Notes under the pieces: model-generated | Told to the model about the DNA's origin: nothing | Database searches by the model: none | What the model saw: only the letters and a program-made list of their open reading frames with translations | DNA from: Streptomyces sp. SolWspMP-5a-2 | Lineage (GTDB): Bacteria > Actinomycetota > Actinomycetes > Streptomycetales > Streptomycetaceae | Assembly: GCF_900091845.1 (NCBI RefSeq) | Contig: NZ_FMCI01000308.1 | Span: 1-32,032 of the forward strand | Length of the DNA stretch: 32,032 nucleotides | Direction: 5' to 3' | Shown: piece after piece, positions 22,768 to 32,032 of the stretch | How the letters are laid out: the number at the start of each line of letters is the position of its first letter | How positions within the stretch are numbered: the stretch's first letter is position 1 | Position numbers and translations under genes: made by a program

Positions 22768-23513
22768 CTACCGCTTGCCCGACTTGCGGGTGGCGCGCAG
22801 CCACTCGCGGTTCATGCTGGTGATCGAGAACAGGGGGATGCCCTTGGGGCAGGCGGTGGCGCACTCGCCGGCCAGGGTGCAGCCGCCGAAGCCCTCCTCG
22901 TCCATCGTCGCGACCATGTCCAGGACCCGGGACTCCCGTTCGGGGGCGCCCTGGGGCAGCACGTTCAGGTGGTTGATCTTGGCGGAGGTGAACAGCATGG
23001 CCGCGCCGTTCGGGCAGGCCGCCACGCACGCCCCGCAGCCGATGCACTCGGCGTGCTCGAAGGAGTAGTCGGCGTCGGGCTTGGGGACCGGGGTGGCGTG
23101 CGCCTCGGGGGCGGCTCCGGTCGGGGCGGTGATGTAGCCGCCCGCCTGGATGATCCGGTCGAAGGCGGACCGGTCGACGACGAGGTCCTTGACGACGGGG
23201 AAGGCCGCCGCCCGCCAGGGTTCGACGTCGATGGTGTCGCCGTCCCGGAAGGACCGCATGTGCAGTTGGCAGGTGGTGGTGCGCTCGGGGCCGTGCGCGT
23301 CGCCGTTGATGACCAGGCTGCACGCGCCGCAGATGCCCTCGCGGCAGTCGTGGTCGAAGGCGACGGGGTCCTCGCCCTTGAGGATCAGCTCCTCGTTGAG
23401 GGTGTCGAGCATCTCGAGGAACGACATGTCGGAGGAGATGCCGTCCACCTCGTACGTGGACATGGCGCCTTCGGCGTCGGCGTTCTGCTGCCGCCAGACG
23501 CGCAGGGTGAGCC

Positions 23514-23517
<4 letters not shown>
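22768..23517 (-). CDS. sdhB: SdhB, succinate dehydrogenase iron-sulfur subunit
   Basis: A 249-residue protein with ligands for three clusters: [2Fe-2S] at Cys58, Cys63, Cys66 and Cys83 (DCREGICGACSL, TTTC); [4Fe-4S] at Cys158, 161, 164 and the CP at 168 (CIGCGACVAACP); [3Fe-4S] at Cys213, 219 and 223 (CTLAGECATACP). It carries electrons from the FAD in SdhA to the membrane haem/quinone sites in SdhC. The ATG at 23517 overlaps the sdhA stop as ATGA. It is the third gene of sdhCAB, followed by a strong hairpin. Length and motifs are complete. Confidence 0.96.
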
Positions 23518-25460
<1,943 letters not shown>

Positions 25461-25462
25461 GG

Positions 25463-26170
25463 TCAGCTCACCACTCCGGTCATGACGCCCACGGGCACGG
25501 CGATGAAGCCGAGGGTGAGCAGCAGTGCGAGGACATCGGCGACGGCCTTGAGGGCGCGGTCGCGGGTGCGGCCGCCCGCGCCGAGGGTCTGGGCGGCGCT
25601 CCAGAAGCCGTGCCGCACGTGCAGGCCGAGCGCGAGCATCGCGACGATGTAGATGACGTTGCCGTACCAGGTGGAGAAGGTGCCGACGACGTTCTGGTAG
25701 GGGTGGCCCGGCTGGAAGCCGCCGCTGTGCACGGTGCCGGTCGTCAGGTCGAGGATGTGCCAGACGATGAAGAGGCCGAGGATGATCCCGCCCCAGCGCA
25801 TGGTGCGGGTGGCGTAGCTCGCCCGCGCCTTCTTGTGCCGGTAGGCGACGGGCCGGGCCTTGATGTCGCGGCGGCTCAGCTGGTAGGCGGAGGTGGCGTG
25901 CGCGATCACGGCGACGACCAGCACGATCCGGACCAGCCAGAGCGTCCACTCGTAGTGCATGAACGGTTCTCCAACGACCCGCAGCCAGTGCGCGTAGTGG
26001 TTGAACTCGCTCGCCCCGAAGAAGATCTTCAGGTTTCCGATCATGTGGACGACCAGGTACAGCAGCATGATCAGACCACTGACGGCCATCACGGTCTTCT
26101 TGCCGAGGGAGCTGTCCCACACGGTGCGTGCCAAGGACGGCCGTCGGTCCGTCCGCGTTGCCAGAGCCAT
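25463..26170 (-). CDS. sdhC: SdhC, cytochrome b membrane anchor subunit (b558 type)
   Basis: A 235-residue integral membrane protein with about five membrane helices: VMAVSGLIMLLYLVVHMIGNL, WTLWLVRIVLVVAVIAHATSA, WGGIILGLFIVWHILDLTTG, VIYIVAMLALGLHVRHGFWSA and ALLLTLGFIAVPVGVM (all approximate). Histidines in helices 1-4 (VVHM, IAHAT, VWHIL, GLHVRHG) fit two haem b groups. It is a fused single anchor, as in Bacillus or Wolinella, not separate SdhC plus SdhD. The ATG at 26170 is chosen over the start at 26200 because a TACCGT -10 ends seven bases before it, consistent with a leaderless mRNA. The gene leads the sdhCAB operon and diverges from a LysR regulator. Confidence 0.92.
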   Translation of the reverse strand: MALATRTDRRPSLARTVWDSSLGKKTVMAVSGLIMLLYLVVHMIGNLKIFFGASEFNHYAHWLRVVGEPFMHYEWTLWLVRIVLVVAVIAHATSAYQLSRRDIKARPVAYRHKKARASYATRTMRWGGIILGLFIVWHILDLTTGTVHSGGFQPGHPYQNVVGTFSTWYGNVIYIVAMLALGLHVRHGFWSAAQTLGAGGRTRDRALKAVADVLALLLTLGFIAVPVGVMTGVVS

Positions 26171-26177
26171 GACTAGG

Positions 26178-26208
26178 ACGGTACGGCGGCACGGGCCCAT
26201 CGGTCCAA
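26178..26208 (-). promoter_or_regulatory. Candidate sdhCAB promoter (leaderless)
   Basis: On the minus strand TTGGAC (26208-26203), a 19-base spacer and TACCGT (26183-26178), followed after seven bases by the sdhC ATG. The spacer is slightly long. The LysR-type palindrome at 26230-26244 lies about 22 bases upstream of the -35. Confidence 0.45.
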
Positions 26209-26229
26209 GACATGGTCCGGCTCGTTTCG

Positions 26230-26247
26230 ATAGCCGGAGACTATGCT
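26230..26247 (+). promoter_or_regulatory. LysR box overlapping the lysR -10
   Basis: ATAG (26230-26233), seven bases, CTAT (26241-26244) is a dyad containing the T-N11-A signature of LysR-family sites. It overlaps TATGCT (26242-26247), a -10 that ends six bases before the lysR ATG at 26254. The arrangement suggests autorepression and possible control of the divergent sdhC promoter. Confidence 0.55.
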
Positions 26248-26253
26248 GGGGGG

Positions 26254-27141
26254 ATGCAGTTCCAGCAGCTCCAGTACTTCGTGGCCGTCGCCGAGACCCG
26301 GCACTTCACCCGCGCCGCCGAGCTGGTCCACGTGGCCCAGCCGTCGCTCTCGCAGCAGATCAAGGCCCTGGAGCGGGAGCTGGGCGCGGATCTGTTCCTG
26401 CGGGCGCGCGGGAACATCGCGCTCACCGACGCGGGCGAGGCACTGCTGCCGCTGGCCCGGCGGATCCTCGCGGACGCGGACACCGCGCGGCACGAGGTGC
26501 AGGAACTGGTGCAGCTGCGCAGCGGGCGGGTGCGGCTGGGGGCGACGCCGAGCCTGTGCACCGGACTGCTGCCGGACGTGCTGCGCGCCTTCCACGACCG
26601 GTATCCGGGGATCCGGCTGCTGATCGAGGAGAGCGGCTCCCACGACCTGGTGCGGGAGCTGGCCCGCGGGGTGCTCGACCTGGCGCTCATCGTGCTGCCG
26701 CTGCCACCGGCGTCGCCCGCGCTGACCACGGTCGAGCTGCTGCGGGAGGACCTGGTCGTGGTGTCGTCCCCGGAGGCGCGGGCGCCGGGCGGGCCCGGGA
26801 GGCGCACGGTGCGGATCGCCGACCTGGAGGGCGAACGGCTGGTGATGTTCCGGCACGGGTACGACCTGCGGGAGCTGACCGTGGCCGCCTGCCGGGCCGC
26901 CGGGTTCGAGCCGGACTTCGCCGTCGAGGGCGGGGAGATGGACGCGGTGCTGGGGTTCGTGCGGGCGGGGCTGGGGGTCGCGGTGGTCCCGCGGATGGTC
27001 GCGACCCGGTCGGGCCGTGGCCTGCGGGTCACACCGCTGGCCCGCCCGGGTCTGGCCAGGACGATCGCCCTGGCCCACCGCAGCGACGTGGCCCCGCCCC
27101 GGGCCGCCCGCGAACTCCAGCGGATGCTGCTGGAACGCTAG
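26254..27141 (+). CDS. LysR-family transcriptional regulator, divergent from sdhCAB
   Basis: A 295-residue LysR-type regulator. The N-terminal winged helix-turn-helix is MQFQQLQYFVAVAETRHFTRAAELVHVAQPSLSQQIKALE in type (residues 1-40, written here in pieces: MQFQQLQYFVAVAE, HFTRAAELVHV, QPSLSQQIKALE). The effector-binding domain runs from about 90 to 290. The start codon at 26254 follows a TATGCT -10 after six G residues, which may serve as a leaderless start or a poor ribosome-binding site. The frame extends upstream to an ATG at 26212, but that would sit before the -10 and is not favoured. Position and the dyad at 26230 suggest it controls itself and sdhCAB; the effector is unknown. Confidence 0.9.
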   Translation: MQFQQLQYFVAVAETRHFTRAAELVHVAQPSLSQQIKALERELGADLFLRARGNIALTDAGEALLPLARRILADADTARHEVQELVQLRSGRVRLGATPSLCTGLLPDVLRAFHDRYPGIRLLIEESGSHDLVRELARGVLDLALIVLPLPPASPALTTVELLREDLVVVSSPEARAPGGPGRRTVRIADLEGERLVMFRHGYDLRELTVAACRAAGFEPDFAVEGGEMDAVLGFVRAGLGVAVVPRMVATRSGRGLRVTPLARPGLARTIALAHRSDVAPPRAARELQRMLLER

Positions 27142-27150
27142 CCCGGGGCA

Positions 27151-27186
27151 CCGGGGTTCCGGGGTTCCGGGGTTCCGGGGTTCCGG
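27151..27186. repeat. (CCGGGGTT)4 tandem repeat, G-quadruplex motif
   Basis: Four perfect 8-bp units and a terminal CCGG, starting ten bases after the lysR stop. The plus strand holds four runs of GGGG (27153, 27161, 27169 and 27177) separated by TTCC, a textbook G4 motif. The minus strand could form an i-motif. Confidence 0.85.
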
Positions 27187-27304
27187 CACGCAGGGTCACC
27201 GGCCGGGCCGAGGACGAGCCACCGGCCCGGACGCGAGCGGCGGTCGCACCCGCCCCGCCGTCCCCCGCGCCCCTCGGGCGGGAGTCCGACGGCGCTTCTC
27301 CCCG

Positions 27305-27327
27305 CGCCCCGCACGGAGCGCGGGGCG
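27305..27327. terminator. Hairpin after rmdA
   Basis: CGCCCCGC (27305-27312) and GCGGGGCG (27320-27327) with a 7-base loop, immediately downstream of the rmdA stop (27334) on the minus strand and between convergent genes. Confidence 0.55.
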
Positions 27328-27333
27328 GGCCGG

Positions 27334-29469
27334 TCAGCCCGTCGCGTCGACCAGGGCCAGGTCGTGGAGGCGCTCCGGCGGGCCCGGACGCGCGTAGTAC
27401 CAGCCCTGGGCCGTGTCGCAGCCCAGTATCCGCAGCTGCTCGGCCTGCGCGCCCGTCTCCACGCCCTCGACCGTGACCGCGAGGTCCAGGCTGTGCGCCA
27501 GCGAGACGATGCCCTCGACGATCTTCAGGTCCACCGGGTCCGCCGGGTACTGCTGCATGCCCTGGGTGAACGAGCGGTCCAGCTTGAGGACGCTCACGGG
27601 GAGCCTGCGCAGGTTGGCGAGGTTGGAGTAGCCGGTGCCGAAGTCGTCCAGGGCGATGTCGACGCCCATCTCGGCGAGCCTGCGCAGCGGCTTCAGCAGG
27701 TCGTCGTCGGCGCCGATCAGCGCCGACTCGGTGACTTCGAGGCAGAGCGCGTCGGGATCGACCCCGGCGCGCTCCAGGATCTCCACCGTGTCCTGCACCA
27801 GCCGGGGGTGGGTGAGCTGGCACGGGGACAGGTTGACGTTGATCCGCAGCGGGCCCGCCTGCGCGTACCGCTCGCGCCACTCGCGGGCCTGGCGCACCGA
27901 CTGCTCCAGGACCCAGCGGCCGAGCGGCACGATCAGGCCGGTGTGCTCGGCGAGCGGGATGAAGCGGTCGGGCCCCAGCACCCCGTGCTGCGGGTGCAGC
28001 CAGCGGACCAGGGCCTCGGCGCCGCGGACACTGCCGTCGCCGAGGTGGACCAGCGGCTGGTACTCGATGAAGAACTCGCCCCGGTCCAGCGCGGTCGGCA
28101 GCGCGGTGGTCAGCCCGTGCCGGGTGATGGCGCGGGCGTCGGCCTCCGGGTCGGCCAGCTCGAAGCGGTTGCCGCCGGCCGACTTGGCGCGGTACATGGT
28201 GATGTCGGCGCTGCGCAGCACCTCGGCGGGGCTGCGCTCGCCCGCGGGTCCCTCGACGATGCCGATGCTGCCGCGCACGGTCAGCTCACGGCCGTCGACG
28301 CTGATCGGGGCGACCATCGCGTTCATGATGCGGGACGCCAGCTCGTCGACCTCGTGCTCGGTGTCGGGGCCCGTGGTCAGCGCGACGAACTCGTCGCCGC
28401 CGAGCCGGGCGACCATCTCGCCCGGCGCGGTCGCGCACGCCTGGAGCCGGTCGGCGACCTCGACGAGCAGCCGGTCGCCCGCCGCGTGGCCGAGGCTGTC
28501 GTTGACGGTCTTGAAGCCGTCGAGGTCCAGGTAGCAGAGGCCGAAGCGCTGGCCCTCGCCCGCGCCGAGCGCCTTCTCCAGGCGTTCGAAGAAGAACGTC
28601 CGGTTGGGCAGGCCGGTCAGCGCGTCGTGGGTGGCCTCGTAGCGCAGCCGCAGGTTGAGCAGCCGCCGCTCGGTGGTGTCCTCCATCAGCGCGAGCTGGT
28701 ACTGCGGGGTGCCGTCGGCGTCCCGCAGCAGGGAGACCGTGAGGTTGGTCCACAGGACCGTGCCGTCGGTGCGGGAGAACGCCTTCTCCACGTGGTAGTG
28801 CTCGCGCTCGCCGCGGACCAGCTCGTCGTAGAGGGCCCAGGTCTGCGGGGCGTCCTCGGCGTGGGTCCACTCGGTGACCCGGCGGCCCCTGATGGCCTGC
28901 TCGGTGAGGCCGAACATGCGCATCAGGGCGTTGTTGGTCTGGAGGATGTTGCCGTCCAGGTCGGCGATGCCGATCCCTATCGCCGCGCCCTCGAAGACCG
29001 CGCGGAACCGGGCCTCGCTCGCGTGCAGGGCCTCGGCGACCACGCCCTGCGCCTTCAGGGCGGCGGCGGAGATCGCCTCCTGCTCGGCGAGGGTGCGTTC
29101 GCGCAGCGCCTGGGCGAACCCGGCGGCCATCGCGTGCTGGAGGCGGGAGGCGCGCACCCGCAGGTCCTGGGGGTCGCCGTCACGGCCGCAGTACAGGACG
29201 AGGTAGGCGTCGACGCAGTCGAGGGTGCGGCTGAGGGCGTCCGGGTCGGTGCAGTGCGCCCCGACCAGCGCGGCGCCCACGGCGCGGCCCTCGTCGGCGT
29301 CCAGGGCCCTGGTGTGCAGGGCGTCGCTCAACCGCCGGGCCAGGGGCAGGAGCACGTCCTCGAACTCCGGCCTGGTCAGCGACGTGGAGGTGACCGGGTA
29401 GACCGCCCGGCTCCAGATCGTCGCGAACCTGCGGAGTCTGTCCTCCGGCCCGTCCGGCTCGGCGATCAC
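27334..29469 (-). CDS. rmdA: PAS-GGDEF-EAL cyclic-di-GMP protein (RmdA type)
   Basis: A 711-residue protein with a helical N-terminal region of about 145 residues, a PAS/PAC sensor (about 150-270), a GGDEF domain (about 275-440) with an intact GGDEF at 357-361, and an EAL domain (about 455-705) with EAL at 485-487 and DDFGTGYS later. Both catalytic motifs look intact, so it may both make and break c-di-GMP, the messenger that controls Streptomyces development through BldD. The RxxD allosteric I-site that normally precedes GGDEF is replaced by APGE, so product inhibition is probably lost. Architecture and context match RmdA of S. coelicolor (SCO0928, from memory). The GTG at 29469 overlaps the methyltransferase stop (GTGA). 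No transmembrane segment is seen. Confidence 0.88.
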   Translation of the reverse strand: MIAEPDGPEDRLRRFATIWSRAVYPVTSTSLTRPEFEDVLLPLARRLSDALHTRALDADEGRAVGAALVGAHCTDPDALSRTLDCVDAYLVLYCGRDGDPQDLRVRASRLQHAMAAGFAQALRERTLAEQEAISAAALKAQGVVAEALHASEARFRAVFEGAAIGIGIADLDGNILQTNNALMRMFGLTEQAIRGRRVTEWTHAEDAPQTWALYDELVRGEREHYHVEKAFSRTDGTVLWTNLTVSLLRDADGTPQYQLALMEDTTERRLLNLRLRYEATHDALTGLPNRTFFFERLEKALGAGEGQRFGLCYLDLDGFKTVNDSLGHAAGDRLLVEVADRLQACATAPGEMVARLGGDEFVALTTGPDTEHEVDELASRIMNAMVAPISVDGRELTVRGSIGIVEGPAGERSPAEVLRSADITMYRAKSAGGNRFELADPEADARAITRHGLTTALPTALDRGEFFIEYQPLVHLGDGSVRGAEALVRWLHPQHGVLGPDRFIPLAEHTGLIVPLGRWVLEQSVRQAREWRERYAQAGPLRINVNLSPCQLTHPRLVQDTVEILERAGVDPDALCLEVTESALIGADDDLLKPLRRLAEMGVDIALDDFGTGYSNLANLRRLPVSVLKLDRSFTQGMQQYPADPVDLKIVEGIVSLAHSLDLAVTVEGVETGAQAEQLRILGCDTAQGWYYARPGPPERLHDLALVDATG

Positions 29470-30278
29470 GCCGCGCGCCCGACGCCGGCGAACCCCGAGT
29501 AGGCGAAGGGGTCCTCGTCCTCAGGCGCGGTGTCCGGCCGCCAGTCGGGCATCGGCACCAGTCCCGGTTCCACCATCTCGTACCCCTCGAAGAACCGCGC
29601 GATCTCCTCGCGCGAGCGCATGATCAGTGGATTGCGAATGTCCTTGTACACGTCCACCACACGCCCTGCCTGCTCGGGCGGCAGCGGAATGCCCTCGTAG
29701 GAGGCGTGGGTGAGCACCAGCATGCTGCCCGGTGCGAGCGCGTCGCTCAACTCCCGCACCGCGGCGACCGGGTCGTCGGCGTCCTCGACGAAGTGCAGTA
29801 CGGCGACGAGCAGGAGGGCCACCGGGCGGTCCAGGTCGAGCAGGCCGCGCACCTCGGGGCCGTCCAGGATCTCCTGCGGCTTGCGCAGGTCGGCCGCGAC
29901 GACGGCGGTCTCCGGGTCGCCTTCCAGGACCGCCTGGCCGTGCGCGACGGCGACCGGGTCGTGGTCGACGTAGACCACGCGGGCGCCGGGGCGCGCGGCC
30001 CTGGCCACCTCGTGGACGGTGCCGAACGTCGGGATGCCGGAGCCGATGTCGAGGAACTGGGTGATGCCCTCTGCGGCCGCGAACCGCACCGCGCGGCGCA
30101 TGAACGCCCGGTTCGCCTGCATGATCTTGGGAAGTCCCGGCATGAACTCCATCGCCCTGCGGGCCGCTTCCCGGTCGACCTCGAAGTTGTGCGAACCGCC
30201 CAGGTAGAAGTCGTAGATGCGCGAAACGCTAGGCACCGAGATGTCGATGCTACGGGGGGCCCAGGCGGGACGCTCCAT
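29466..30278 (-). CDS. SAM-dependent methyltransferase of the PF04672 (DUF574) type
   Basis: A 270-residue Rossmann-fold methyltransferase. It opens with DISVPSVSRIYDFYLGGSHNFEVDREAA, the hallmark of this actinobacterial family. The SAM loop is FLDIGSGIPTFGTVHEVA, then VVYVDHDPVAVAHG, and VALLLVAVLHFVED for motif IV. Many paralogues occur in each Streptomyces genome and their substrates are largely unknown, so none is proposed. The ATG at 30278 follows GGAGAGAG; the TTG twelve bases earlier overlaps that site and is not favoured. Its stop overlaps the rmdA start, so the two are translationally coupled. That is the best hint that it acts in the same pathway. Confidence 0.88.
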   Translation of the reverse strand: MERPAWAPRSIDISVPSVSRIYDFYLGGSHNFEVDREAARRAMEFMPGLPKIMQANRAFMRRAVRFAAAEGITQFLDIGSGIPTFGTVHEVARAARPGARVVYVDHDPVAVAHGQAVLEGDPETAVVAADLRKPQEILDGPEVRGLLDLDRPVALLLVAVLHFVEDADDPVAAVRELSDALAPGSMLVLTHASYEGIPLPPEQAGRVVDVYKDIRNPLIMRSREEIARFFEGYEMVEPGLVPMPDWRPDTAPEDEDPFAYSGFAGVGRAA

Positions 30279-30453
30279 CTCTCTCTCCAAGGCGTAGGCG
30301 TTCCGGTGTTCGAGCTGAGGCTACTGATCGCCCGCCAACAGAGCGAGTCGAAACGGAAATTGACCGTCCGTTCCCGGTCACTGCCTGCGGCACTTGCCCG
30401 ATTCAACCAGTCGCCGGGCCCCTCGTCATGGGGTGAATTGCCCGGGATCACGG

Positions 30454-30500
30454 CAGAACGGCCCGTCCCCTCCGCGGTACGGAGGGGACGGGCCGTTCTG
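30454..30500. terminator. Perfect 21-bp hairpin after the lipoprotein gene
   Basis: Arms 30454-30474 and 30480-30500 are exact reverse complements over 21 bases, with the loop CGGTA. It starts 24 bases after the lipoprotein stop (30525, minus strand) and ends well before the methyltransferase start. No T-run, but by far the most stable hairpin in the window. Confidence 0.85.
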
Positions 30501-30524
30501 TCGTCGTGCGGAGCGGCGGGGCCG

Positions 30525-31466
30525 TTACTGCTTCGGCGCCCCGACCGGCTTGCCGTCGGGCGCGACGGCGTACCAGGTGCCGCCCACGCCCTGCCCGTTG
30601 GTGTCACCGGCGGCCGTGTCGCCCGAGAAGGTGTAGATGGGCCAGCAGTTGATGGTCTGCTGCTTGACGCCGTCGGGCCGGGTGAAGTTCATCAGGCCCT
30701 TCTTCTGCACGCCCTTGGTGTCGTCGGAGGCGACCGGGGCGACCGCGGGCCACTTCTCCAGGCAGGCGCCGGTGCAGGCGGAGACCGGCTTGGGCCAGGC
30801 CTCGTCCTTGAGGAAGCGGTAGACCGTCATGCCGTTCTTGTCGACGACGATCGTGCCGAGCTTGGGGTCGTTGCGGGTGGACAGGCCCGGCTTGGCGGCG
30901 AGGGTGGCCTTCTTGCCGTCGGGGGCGAGCGCGAACCACTTGCCGCCGACGCCCTGGCCGACGATGTCGCCCGCCTTGGTGTCCTTGGCGTAGCGGTAGG
31001 CGGGCCAGCCGCCGACGGTCAGCTGCTTGGAGCCGTCGGTCCTGGTCACCTCGCCGAGCAGGGCCTTGTCGATACCGGCCCCCGCGGTGGCGTCGTCGGC
31101 GGGCACCGGCGGCCAGGCGGTGGCGCAGTCGCCGTCGCAGCTCGACTTGGGCGGCTCGGCGGTGTCCGCGTCGAAGCGGTAGAGGGTGCGGCCGGTGCCG
31201 TCGGTGAGCGTCTTGCCCAGCTCCGCGTTCTCGGAGACGGCCAGCTTGCCCGCCGTCTGGCTCGCGGCGCCGGGCTGCCCGTCGGCGCCGTATCCATTGC
31301 TGGGGCTGGCGCTGGCGCCCACGCCGACGACACCGCCCGCGGCGGCCGTGGCGCCCACGTTCTGGCTGCCCGCCGCGGGGGCGGTCTCCTGACCGCACGC
31401 CGTCGTCAGCGCCAGTACCGCCACGGCGCTTGCCGCGAGTGAGGCGCTCCGCCAGGTGGTCTTCAT
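30525..31466 (-). CDS. Secreted lipoprotein with two PF03640-type repeats
   Basis: A 313-residue lipoprotein. The signal is MKTTWRSASLAASAVAVLALTTAC with lipobox LTTAC and Cys24. A Gly/Ala/Ser linker (about 30-85) leads to two tandem secreted-repeat units of about 110 residues each. Each shows GRTLYRFDAD or TVYRFLKDE, CxGxCxxxWP (CDGDCATAWPP and CTGACLEKWP), a K.QLTVGGWPAYRYA-type strand, and G.GVGG.W(F/Y)A(L/V)APDGK. In other bacteria this unit occurs in cell-envelope proteins of unknown function, sometimes linked to redox. The paired cysteines in each unit could form disulfides. The ATG at 31466 has GGGGAG upstream. The upstream in-frame start at 31526 adds no signal sequence. From memory it corresponds to S. 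coelicolor SCO0930. Confidence 0.88.
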   Translation of the reverse strand: MKTTWRSASLAASAVAVLALTTACGQETAPAAGSQNVGATAAAGGVVGVGASASPSNGYGADGQPGAASQTAGKLAVSENAELGKTLTDGTGRTLYRFDADTAEPPKSSCDGDCATAWPPVPADDATAGAGIDKALLGEVTRTDGSKQLTVGGWPAYRYAKDTKAGDIVGQGVGGKWFALAPDGKKATLAAKPGLSTRNDPKLGTIVVDKNGMTVYRFLKDEAWPKPVSACTGACLEKWPAVAPVASDDTKGVQKKGLMNFTRPDGVKQQTINCWPIYTFSGDTAAGDTNGQGVGGTWYAVAPDGKPVGAPKQ

Positions 31467-31541
31467 CGTCAACTCCCCATCATCACAACGGTGTTGCAAC
31501 GCCCTGCTGCGCCGCCGCACGACCATGGGTACGCACGGGGA

Positions 31542-31577
31542 CCGCGGTTGTGTTCAACCGCGGCGAACATTTCTTTT
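31542..31577 (+). terminator. Orphan plus-strand hairpin followed by a T-rich tract
   Basis: CCGCGGTTG (31542-31550), loop TGTT, CAACCGCGG (31555-31563), then CGAACATTTCTTTTC. This is the only classical intrinsic terminator shape in the window. On the plus strand no gene precedes it: the lipoprotein gene is on the minus strand. It could end a short RNA or act as an attenuator or operator. Confidence 0.45.
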
Positions 31578-31735
31578 CGGACTCGCGGCGGGGACCCTCC
31601 GGTCGCACGGCCGTACGCGCCCCGCCCCCCGGGAGAAGGAGCGGATCAAACCGCGGGGCGGCCCGTTTCCCCCGTTCGAAGCAATCCTTCTCCGCCACGG
31701 CGCGGTGCGCTCCGGGAAGCTTCATCATCACCGTC

Positions 31736-32032
31736 GTGCATCAACCCGAATCGACCCAATCCGCCCTGGCCGCGCGGGTCTTGGCGCTGGTCGCACTGAG
31801 CTGGCTGCTGGTGGGGGCGCCGGCCGGCGCGGCACGGGCCGACGCGTGCGCGTACGCGTCGACCGGACCGGACGGCACCGGCGCGGTGGCGGTCGCCGGA
31901 CACCGCAACTGGCCGGTGCCGCCGGTGTGCCGGAAGCCGACGCCGCCGCCCGTCCCGCCGAAGCCGACCCCGACCTGCACGCCGACCCCGACCCCGACGC
32001 CTCCGCCGAAGCCCGCGCCCACCAGGAAGCCG
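31736..32032 (+). CDS. Secreted Pro/Thr-rich protein, truncated by the window end
   Basis: The first 99 residues only. The sequence runs VHQPESTQSALAARVLALV and on through ALSWLLVGAPAGAARA, a standard Sec signal with probable cleavage at ARA/D near residues 36-37. Next come a short CAYASTGPDGTGAVAVAGHRNWPVPPVC segment and then a stretch of Lys, Thr and Pro (KPTPPPVPPKPTPTCTPTPTP and similar), which looks like a cell-wall-spanning linker. The frame is open to the last base. The GTG at 31736 is the only start visible; GGGAAG lies 16 bases upstream, further than ideal, so the start is uncertain. It diverges from the lipoprotein gene. No function can be assigned. Confidence 0.6.
   Translation, partial: MHQPESTQSALAARVLALVALSWLLVGAPAGAARADACAYASTGPDGTGAVAVAGHRNWPVPPVCRKPTPPPVPPKPTPTCTPTPTPTPPPKPAPTRKP

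Noticed and set aside
30361..30380. TGACCG-N8-CGGTCA palindrome as an operator
   Set aside because: The arms are perfect, but I cannot link it to a known regulator family or place it on a defined promoter.

Overview
The window is a high-GC, densely coded actinobacterial chromosome segment, almost certainly Streptomyces. The evidence is strong GC bias at third codon positions, many GTG starts, 4-base start/stop overlaps, several apparently leaderless genes, and family content typical of the genus (egtABCD, dodecin, PF04672-type methyltransferase, RmdA-type GGDEF-EAL protein, actinobacterial sdhCAB). From memory, the gene order resembles the SCO09xx region of S. coelicolor. I see no tRNA, rRNA, CRISPR array, IS element, prophage or assembly-line biosynthetic cluster, so it reads as chromosome with housekeeping and conditionally adaptive genes.

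Layout. 1-5.1 kb: a hexapeptide-repeat acyltransferase with a large C-terminal domain, a TraB/GumN-like protein, a secreted GH43-like/AbfB glycosidase with a good promoter and a structured leader, and an orphan PemK/MazF-like gene. 5.6-10.0 kb: ergothioneine operon egtA-egtB-egtC-egtD, every junction overlapping by 1-4 bases, closed by a hairpin; egtE is absent. 10.1-12.8 kb: an orphan sugar-binding lipoprotein with a GntR/DasR-like operator on its promoter, a 36-bp tandem repeat, dodecin, a short HAD-like fragment and a thioredoxin-fold ferredoxin. 12.8-15.3 kb: a promoter with an embedded Zur-like box driving cysteine-free L32, a COG0523 GTPase and a luciferase-like oxidoreductase, a zinc-starvation operon. 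15.3-20.4 kb: a Clp AAA+ unfoldase and, divergently, a short UvrA paralogue interrupted by an in-frame amber codon.

20.4-26.2 kb, minus strand: olsB-olsA (ornithine lipid synthesis) and sdhC-sdhA-sdhB (menaquinone-type succinate dehydrogenase), separated by a strong hairpin; a LysR regulator diverges from sdhC. 27.1-30.5 kb: a (CCGGGGTT)4 G-quadruplex repeat, then a coupled pair consisting of a PF04672-type methyltransferase and a PAS-GGDEF-EAL c-di-GMP protein (rmdA). 30.5-32.0 kb: a two-repeat secreted lipoprotein ending at a perfect 21-bp hairpin, and the start of a divergent secreted Pro/Thr-rich protein that runs off the window.

Points deserving a second look are the uvrA-like amber codon, the Clp ATPase with ClpC-like architecture but no visible ClpP-docking loop, the Zur promoter, the pseudoknot-capable leader of the glycosidase gene, the tandem repeats and G4 tract, and an orphan plus-strand terminator near 31.55 kb. 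I did not find a convincing wholly new multi-gene system.
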